A stretch of DNA of 64,000 bases from Brasenia schreberi. Its lineage: Eukaryota; Streptophyta; Magnoliopsida; Nymphaeales; Cabombaceae. Of this stretch, positions 57,504 to 64,000 are shown piece by piece (position 1 is the first letter of the stretch; each line of letters begins with the position of its first letter). The notes beneath the pieces are model-generated. The model was given only the letters and a program-made list of their open reading frames with translations. It was not told the origin of the DNA and ran no database searches. The DNA is taken from the NCBI GenBank assembly GCA_036023115.1, contig JAYKKT010000090.1, positions 32,286,001 to 32,350,000 of the forward strand, given 5' to 3'. Both the position numbers and the translations under genes were made by a program.

Positions 57504-58165
57504 GTGCAATAATATAGTCTTTCATCAAATGATTCATGTAGGTGGATTCAAACTTATAGTTCCAGTAGGTAAGAGAACTTATACTTGTCTTACTCTCTAT
57601 GTGTCTCTCTCTTAATTTGTCTCATATGTCTTATCTCCGAAAGATATTTATCAGTTACACCAGAACAAATAACTGTCATTTTAATTTTTCTTTAATAAAT
57701 CACACCTCACTCTAAAATAAGACTTTTGTAACTTAAACCACAATAATTATAATGTCATAATTATAATGTCAACTTGTATATTCACCTCCTGTCATAACTT
57801 AAACCACAATAATTATAACTGTCATAATTTTTTCGAGGTATTTCAAATGCAAATTTACTAGTAATAGAAGCAGACAAAGTACTATCCCTAATAAACATAT
57901 TAGACATATGAAAATAAATAATGGCTCACCATAAATAAACAAAAACAAAAGGATCAATCATATTCTAAAGTCCCCTTCAAAAAAGGTCACCAACAACATG
58001 GCTCCATGCTGACTTAGATGAGGCACCGTTAACAAATAAAACAAATAAACAAACTATACCGTACAATTATAGGAATTAAACACAGTTTCACAAACAAGGG
58101 AGTATTAGTTAAAAATTTTCTTTCTCCTTCTTCAATTGATTGGAATGGCAAAGACTAGCAAAAAG
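57504..58165 (-). mobile_element. hAT foldback remnant, right part
   Basis: Continuation of the minus-strand hAT remnant and its outer arm. Its reverse complement matches the left arm: CATGGAGCCATG...TTGTTGGTG near 57990 against 27700-27750, CTCCCTTGTTTGTGAAACTG near 58090 against 27610, and the CTTTGCCAT...CCAATCAAT block near 58140 against 27195. The left arm is interrupted by an LTR-like insertion between those blocks and this arm is not. Confidence 0.75.
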
Positions 58166-58468
58166 GAGCAGCAAAAGTGGAGAGAGGGAAAATGAGAGTT
58201 TTAGACACAAATACAAGGGCATTTTGTAGTTTATGCAATTGATGGTAAGAGGTATTGGGTTTCACAAAGGAACAGAACAAGATGGTAACTACTAACTCGG
58301 TAAAGAAATTAAAAAATGCACGAATTTCCAAAGCTGAAAATCACAAGAGCAAGATGGTGACTCGTAAATCGCAATCTTGTTCATCAATTGATTTAGTTCA
58401 GAAAATCGAAAAAACCCTCCTCAATCCTCATTCATATGTGATTGTTTCCAAGTCTTCCGGTTATGGGG

Positions 58469-59568
58469 ACAACAACAAAACCATTTCCCATACTAAACGA
58501 GGTCGGCTACATGAATTCTTTATTTCCACAAAGCCCTATCACATGTCATGTTAGCAGTTAACTCAACTAAGCTAGATCAGTCTTTATTGTTTCTTTCCAC
58601 CAGTCATCCTCTACATCTTTTAATACTTTCCAAATCTAGTTTTTCATACCTTCTTAGACGCACTTCTTTTGATCTTCTTTTAATATGTCCAAATGATCTT
58701 CTTTCTATATGTTCAAACCATCTTAAACGATATTCTCTAATTTTTTTCAGTATTGATGTCACTCCCAATTTGTTTCTAATAATCTCATAGTGTACACGGT
58801 CTTTTCTTTTATGACCACTCATCCATCTCAACATCTTCATTTCTACCACAAATATCTTTTGTACATGTTGATGGTTACCTACCCAACACTCATAACCATA
58901 AAACATGAAGGTCTAATTGTTCCTCTATAATATTTATTTTTTAACCTTAATGATATCTTCTTGTCACAAAGAATACATGATGCTCCTCTCCATTTTAACC
59001 AACATGCATTAATTTTATGCGTAACATCTCCATTAATTCTTCTATCACTCTCAAAAATTAACCCTAAGTATTTAAAACTTTCCTTTTGGGGATGCAATGT
59101 GTGCCAATTTTAATTTATATGTCCTCTAAAGTAACCAAATGATCAAACTTACATTTCACATATTCTATCTTAGTTCTACTAAGTCGAAGGCCTTTACTTT
59201 CTAATGTTTCTCTCCATAGTTCCAATTTTCTATTAACTTTTTCCTTGTACTCCTCCACTAACACAATGTCATCAGCAAATAACATACACCAAGGTACTTC
59301 ATCTTGAATATGTTTTGTTAACTCATCAATCACCATTATAAATAAGTGTGGACTTAAAGTTGATTCTTGATGTAACCCAATATTAACTTCAAAGAAGTAT
59401 GTCATTCCTTTATGAGTCCTCACACATGTTTCTGTGATATTGTACATGTCTCTTATAACGCTTATGTATGTCAATAGGATACCTCTTTTTTCCAAAAAAA
59501 TTCAAAGAACAACCCTTAGTACCCTATTGTAAGCTTTTTCTAGATCAATAAATATCATGTAAAGGCCT
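58469..59568 (-). mobile_element. 5'-truncated RTE LINE
   Basis: Minus-strand copy starting with CAACAACAAAACC (tail complement) and running back to the RT. The open pieces on the minus strand are 59115-59495 (GIL.TYISVIRDMYN, LHQESTLSPHLF, FADDIVLVEE), 58879-59097 and 58604-58906 (WMSGHKRKDR, FEHIERR). The 5' end is lost near the YDRVP region. A clear target duplication was not found. Confidence 0.88.
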
Positions 59569-60029
59569 TTTATGGAAAGAGAACATCTACTAAAAAATTA
59601 AAAAACAAGAAACAAAACACCTAACCTCTTGAGGCCGTCGATAATCCCACCATCATCCACTGCTCGTCGGGTTGTCGATGATCTTGTTGCCATCATCCAT
59701 TGCTTGTTGGTGATCAGCACATGAGACTCAAGGTAGAGAGGAGGTACGGAGGGGATTAGGGTAACTTGGCGATCAAACACTGAAATATTGTTATTTGGAT
59801 CAGGCAACCCATATCCATATGGGTCGACCTAATCCAATACATATTCGATAATGGTACTTGTTGGACCCAAAAGAGAGTACGTGTACCGATACGTGTCTAC
59901 ATGTAACGGTGCATATTTTGCGATATCAGTATGTACCAATATACCGATACGTGTAGTCGTACCCGATACGTATCGAATATAGGTATAATGCCCTTACAAA
60001 CATACCTGTAGCTGAAACATAAGGATATT
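59569..60029. other. Intergenic, no gene recognised
   Basis: No coding similarity is recognised. Short imperfect repeats around GATACGTGT / GTACCGATACG occur at 59880-59980; a similar GATACA-rich stretch is at 23040-23130. Confidence 0.45.
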
Positions 60030-60062
60030 TGACAACAATAACTAAGCCTTTTCCCATACTAG
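60030..60062 (-). mobile_element. LINE 3'-end scrap cut by the copia LTR
   Basis: GACAACAATAACTAAGCC followed by TTTTCCCATACTAG matches the 3' terminus of the RTE LINEs in reverse and is interrupted by the LTR starting at 60063. It suggests the copia element inserted into an older LINE copy. Confidence 0.7.
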
Positions 60063-60394
60063 TGTTAAACTATATGTAATATGAGACAGGTCATTAGGGC
60101 TCGTCGAACTTGAACTAGGGCCAGGTAGGGTTGTTGGCCCCACTAGCCGTTGGGGATGCCAAGAGCTACTCCTCTCTCTCATTTTCTTTCCATATAAATG
60201 TTTTACACTTCTCCATATAGAGAGAGCCTTTTATAATCTAAATAATAAGTTGTAATTGAAGCTCTTTCATCTTTGGTTTGACTTGTTCTTGACTCAAAAT
60301 ATCCTTTCTCGGATATGTATTTCACTTGTTGGTTTAACACTTGATGATATACGATAGGGCTTATTCCAAATACGAATATCGACGATTGTTTACA
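60063..60394 (+). repeat. 5' LTR of the second copia element
   Basis: TG...CA ends. Shared blocks with the solo LTR at 15979-16332 include GCCGTTGGGGA, CTTGTTGGTTT and ACGAATATCGACGATT. Confidence 0.85.
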
Positions 60395-60406
60395 TGGTAT
60401 CATAAC
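60395..60406 (+). promoter_or_regulatory. Degenerate primer-binding site
   Basis: TGGTATCATAAC directly follows the LTR. It differs from the initiator tRNA-Met complement TGGTATCAGAGC by two bases, consistent with decay. Confidence 0.75.
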
Positions 60407-60539
60407 CTCATTTTGAAGAAATCGAGTACATTGGGAAGCACGCCAAAATTGAAAAATTCAGGATATTGCATATTTGACGTTCTATAACTTGAGGTAACAT
60501 GAAACTCTTGTTTGTTTCTTTAAATGAAAGGTAAAAATG

Positions 60540-61330
60540 AGTCTTTTAAGTGCATTGTTCATCCAAAATGCTATCAAAGTTGGGTAAGAACCATGAAAAC
60601 ATATTTTTTATCAAAAGATTTTTATGATTAAATAGATGGAACGATTCAAGAACCAAAATTAGATTTCCAAAACTTAGACAATGATGATATCCTTAAATCT
60701 CAAGAAAATATAAACAAGATTTAAAAAATTGGGAGAAATGAATGCAAAAATAACCTAGATCATTTGTGAAAATATTGATTAAAAACTTATATACCGAATT
60801 AATGTGTTTGAAAGTGCCTTTGAAATTTGAGAATACTTGAAAAAGATTCATTCTCAAGACAATTTTATGTTTCAAATAGATTTAATGGAAAGAATGATAA
60901 TGTTTAAGGAAGGAAACTTAAGCATTAAAGAGTACCATAATGAGTTTTATGAATTGTGGACTCAACTTCGAAGCTTTGATAAGTTTTAAAATTTTAAAAA
61001 ATGAACGAATTTCAAGAATTTTTTGGATGAATTCAAAAACATTATATCAAACTTAATTCATAGGAAACCTAGATCACAAGGAGATACCTTTTTAGTCTAT
61101 CTAATTATGAAAGAAACTAGATTGAGTCTTCTTAGATCTAAAGCAAATTTAGCTTTTATAGTTACTCATCAAAAGACACGTGTCTGTGGTCCTGTCGTAA
61201 ACTAGGTCATATTTTTGGCAATGTCCCACAGCTATAAGTGTTATATTTATAAGAGAGATGAATTCTCCCTACGCTACTCTAGTCATGGGTCTGAGAACTC
61301 TACTCATCCTACCAAAAGTGGAACAAAGAA
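60540..61330 (+). pseudogene. Copia gag remnant
   Basis: Pieces in different frames read CYQSWVRTMKTYFLSKDFYD, then DGTIQEPK, and later ETRLSLLRSKANLAF (within 61023-61205), the usual copia gag blocks. The following CGK/H-like knuckle is decayed. Many stops. Confidence 0.75.
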
Positions 61331-63369
61331 AGTTTCAACCACGTACTAGTTAACAAGTCCTCCCAGCCCATAATTAGCGGCTTCGGTTCATGACGATGTC
61401 TCTTTGGATTCCCAAATTTCTCTTTCCCACTGATTGAGTCTTTGGGCAGGTCTTTACTGTAAGCCAAGTCTCTTTCTGCGTTCTGGTAATACTCTTATTT
61501 ATGCCTTAGCCACTACCCCATGTAATAATCGTCTGGTATTTTTGATTTTGCATGTTGCAGCAATCATATGACTTCCTCGTATCTATGCATTCACTTCCTT
61601 TCTTACTAGAGATAACATTTATTCGGCATTCATCTTGGACATAGATTCTCTTGTATGAGTAAGTCATAAGAGATCTATCTCCTCTCTGTACTTCTACGCA
61701 TCGGACAACTTACCTTATTTTCAAGAATTAAACTTTAATCTCATCTCTGTTTTAGTCAATTGTACTGACCTTGGTTTATATGCCTACTTTTCTTTCTCTT
61801 GGTTATTCTATCACGGGATCACCTGAGATGGGGTAGATGCGTTATGTGACAATACTCGTAATGTTGGACGATTGTTTGTTCTCAGCTTGACCTCCAGTGT
61901 TCCTGCGCCTCTATGCATTAACTATTTGTGCTTTGCTTCTACTAATATTTCTTCCTCTTTAGCTGTCAGCATAAACATCTTGGTCACACTTCTCTTAGAT
62001 AAATGATGTTATCTACGTTTCTCAGGAGTCTTAGGATCTATTAAAGAAGAGTCTTTGCAATATACGTCTCTTGTCGAAATAGCTACAACAACTTGTTCTA
62101 TCTTTTAATAAAAAGTACTTGCTTCCATTTCCTATTTCCTCCTTTGATCTTGTTCATTTAATGTTTGGAGTCCAAGCTCTTATACCTACTTGTAGGGAGT
62201 TTTTGATATTTTTTTTGGTATTTTGGTGACTATTCACGTATTTCACACTAGATATATTTAATACGAAAAATTATTACGAACTTCCTCGGAAGTACCTACA
62301 TTACCTTTGTCACTTATTATTAAATCTCATTTTTCAAAGACAATTAAAGTTTTCCTTCATTAGATAAGACACCTCAGAATATCATAGATTCAAAACTACT
62401 CAGATTTTCTTACTATTAAGGAACCTTACGAGTTTTCGTGTCTTAGTACATCTCAATGAGAAATGAATTAAATCTTTGAAGAAAGCATACGGCACGTTCT
62501 TGATTTCTATTAGAGCTATGCTTATTTCCCTCTTCTTATACTAATGTATGTAGGGTGAGATTCTCTTATTACTTATTTATGTTATTAATCATCTCCCTTC
62601 TATCAGTTCTTGGTAAATATATCTCCTTATGAACGTCTTCACCTAAGACTTCCCGAACTACGGATTTCTCTTAAAGTTTTTAATTGTGCTTATTGTCTTG
62701 TTCTTATTGTTATTCTTCACTTACATGTGAACACGAATTGAACCTTGTGTCCATCTTCTGTTGTTTCCTTAGTTATGTCTCACCGAACACAAAGGCTATT
62801 ACTGCTGGCGGGATCGAGTCTCTCGGTGCATTCATATTTTCTCGATCATGTTGCCTTTTGAGGAAGATGCCTGTCTCCACATTGTTTCGGTTCAATCCCC
62901 AGCTACTCACTTCTACACTTGCCTTGTTCACCCCGCCATGTCCCAGTGACCTTTTCCCACGTGATTCGTCACGGTCTTCCTTATGTGTACAAGAGACAGG
63001 GTTCTCTACACCTCCAAGTTCCTCTTCCGATTCACCCGGCGAGCTCTCATCATCGTCTGAAGTTTTGACTCGTTCCATTGACAACCTTATCCGTGAATTG
63101 ATTCTACAGCCAATATTGTTTATTCGCTCAGCTTCTGTATAAGAAACTTTTCTACCTACCTTTGCTGATCCTCATTATTTTCTATACTTCCACTGTGAGG
63201 CAACACAGGACACTGTGATGTCTGCCTTCAATCTGGCCCCCCTTATCAATGGCTGAAAGCTATGAATGAGGATTATAGGCTTTGCTGAGAATGTGGTACT
63301 TACGGAAAATGATTGATCTTCCTTCGATAAGGCTCTTTATTGGATGTGCCAGCGAGTTTGCAAGATTAA
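61331..63369 (+). pseudogene. Decayed copia protease-integrase region
   Basis: Between gag and RT the sequence has weak, scattered copia-like pieces broken by stops and frameshifts. The 152-codon open frame at 62684-63142 crosses this region but does not read as copia protein and lacks known domains, so I treat it as chance. Confidence 0.5.
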
Positions 63370-64000
63370 AGCTTCGATGTCGAGTTAGTGCTAGCTGTCA
63401 ATTTACAAGGCCCGCTTGGTGGCCAAGGTTTTACTCGGGAATATGGGATTGATTATGAAGAAACATTTGCTCTAGTTGCTCGTCTTATTTCGGTTTGACT
63501 CGAGCTTGGTACTCTTACTTGGCCCTTTGTTGACCTTACTCCCAAATCAAATGGATAAAGAATGTCTTTCTTAATGGTGACTTAGAAGAAAGAATCATAT
63601 ATATCGACTCCGCCACGGGTCAAGTTACTCTTGTCCACTCTAAAAGGTGTCTTTTAACAACTCAAGAGTCTTGTATGGTCTTAAACAAGCTCCTCGAGCT
63701 TACGGTTTGCTAAGTTCGGTTCCACCGTTAGTCGGCTTGGGATATTCCTTCTAGTTCTCATGATTTAGCACTCTTCATCCAATTAAAACAGTATTAGTGA
63801 CATTGTGTTTAATTACTTTCTTTATGTTGATGATATGGTCATTACAAGTTGATTATACTTCTGGTATTGCGATCTTAAAGCATCTTTGGCCTCGATTTTG
63901 AGATGAAAGATCTTGGTCGTTAGTTATTTTATGGGTCTTGAGGGTCTTTTCTTCTATTTGATAGTATTTATTTGTCCCATCGAAGCTAAATATGTTTCGG
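63370..64000 (+). pseudogene. Copia reverse transcriptase remnant
   Basis: Frames around 63430-63470 read TREYGIDYEETFALVARL, followed by KNVFLNGDLEE-like and YGLKQAPRA-like stretches near 63560-63700, and a YVDDMVIT-like stretch near 63820-63845. This is copia RT in order but interrupted by stops and frameshifts. It continues past the window edge. Confidence 0.82.

Larger units (their letters stand above)
60063..64000 (+). mobile_element. Second Ty1-copia element, decayed, runs off the window
   Basis: A 332-bp 5' LTR (60063-60394, TGTTAAAC...GTTTACA) is followed by a primer site and copia gag, integrase-like and RT remnants in the usual order, all with many stops. The LTR is related to the solo LTR at 15979-16332. 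The 3' end and target duplication are outside the window. Confidence 0.85.

Noticed and set aside
62684..63142. 152-codon open frame and its 103-codon reverse partner
   Set aside because: No recognisable domain; it lies across a decayed copia region between gag and RT and is probably chance.

Overview
This window is plant nuclear DNA, most likely from a eudicot; the species cannot be named from sequence alone. The evidence is an intron-split host gene for an aspartyl aminopeptidase (peptidase family M18) with a plastid-type N-terminus, Ty1-copia retrotransposons primed by initiator tRNA-Met, RTE-type LINEs ending in (TTG)n, hAT transposase remains, and a large cluster of endogenous badnavirus-like pararetrovirus (family Caulimoviridae) sequences. 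There are no bacterial operons, CRISPR arrays or rRNA genes.

Left third (1-23.7 kb). The aminopeptidase gene lies on the minus strand: exons at 21366-21154, 20973-20889, 20686-~20547, 14640-14368, 13405-13255 and 2478-2242, with its 3' end beyond the left edge. Its introns are swollen by mobile elements. A decayed copia element (3027-13136, target duplication AGATT) is itself split by an RTE LINE (5548-9472, 18-bp target duplication). Its 3' LTR is split by a short non-autonomous LTR element (11895-12908, target duplication GATCC) with a 52-bp tandem repeat inside. A second LINE (16806-20047), a solo LTR (15979-16332) and a long TC/TA microsatellite fill another intron. One exon junction (exons 3-4) does not resolve cleanly and may carry a nonsense change.

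Middle (23.7-29.4 kb). Mostly anonymous sequence, then an LTR-like insertion (27239-27569) and an inverted-repeat (foldback) pair of hAT transposase pseudogenes.

Viral cluster (29458-55838). It holds five partial or near-complete copies: A(+), B(-), C(+) continuing head-to-tail into D(+), then an antisense leader fragment and E(+). The viral gene order is leader with promoter and tRNA-iMet primer site, a 141-codon virion-associated-protein-like ORF, a 1,723-codon polyprotein (movement protein, capsid with CCHC finger, the badnavirus-type second Cys cluster, aspartic protease, reverse transcriptase, RNase H), and a 135-codon ORF overlapping the polyprotein 3' end. No badnavirus ORF1 is visible at its usual place. 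Only copy C has an uninterrupted polyprotein; the others carry frameshifts, deletions or a lost start codon. Junctions gather in the leader around the primer-binding site, and B/C form an inverted repeat with arms of more than 5 kb. The whole cluster is flanked by a 1,665-bp direct duplication of the hAT host sequence (27783-29447 and 55839-57503), with no difference seen.

Right end (57.5-64 kb). The rest of the hAT foldback, another 5'-truncated RTE LINE on the minus strand (58469-59568), and a heavily mutated copia element with its 5' LTR at 60063-60394, running off the right edge.
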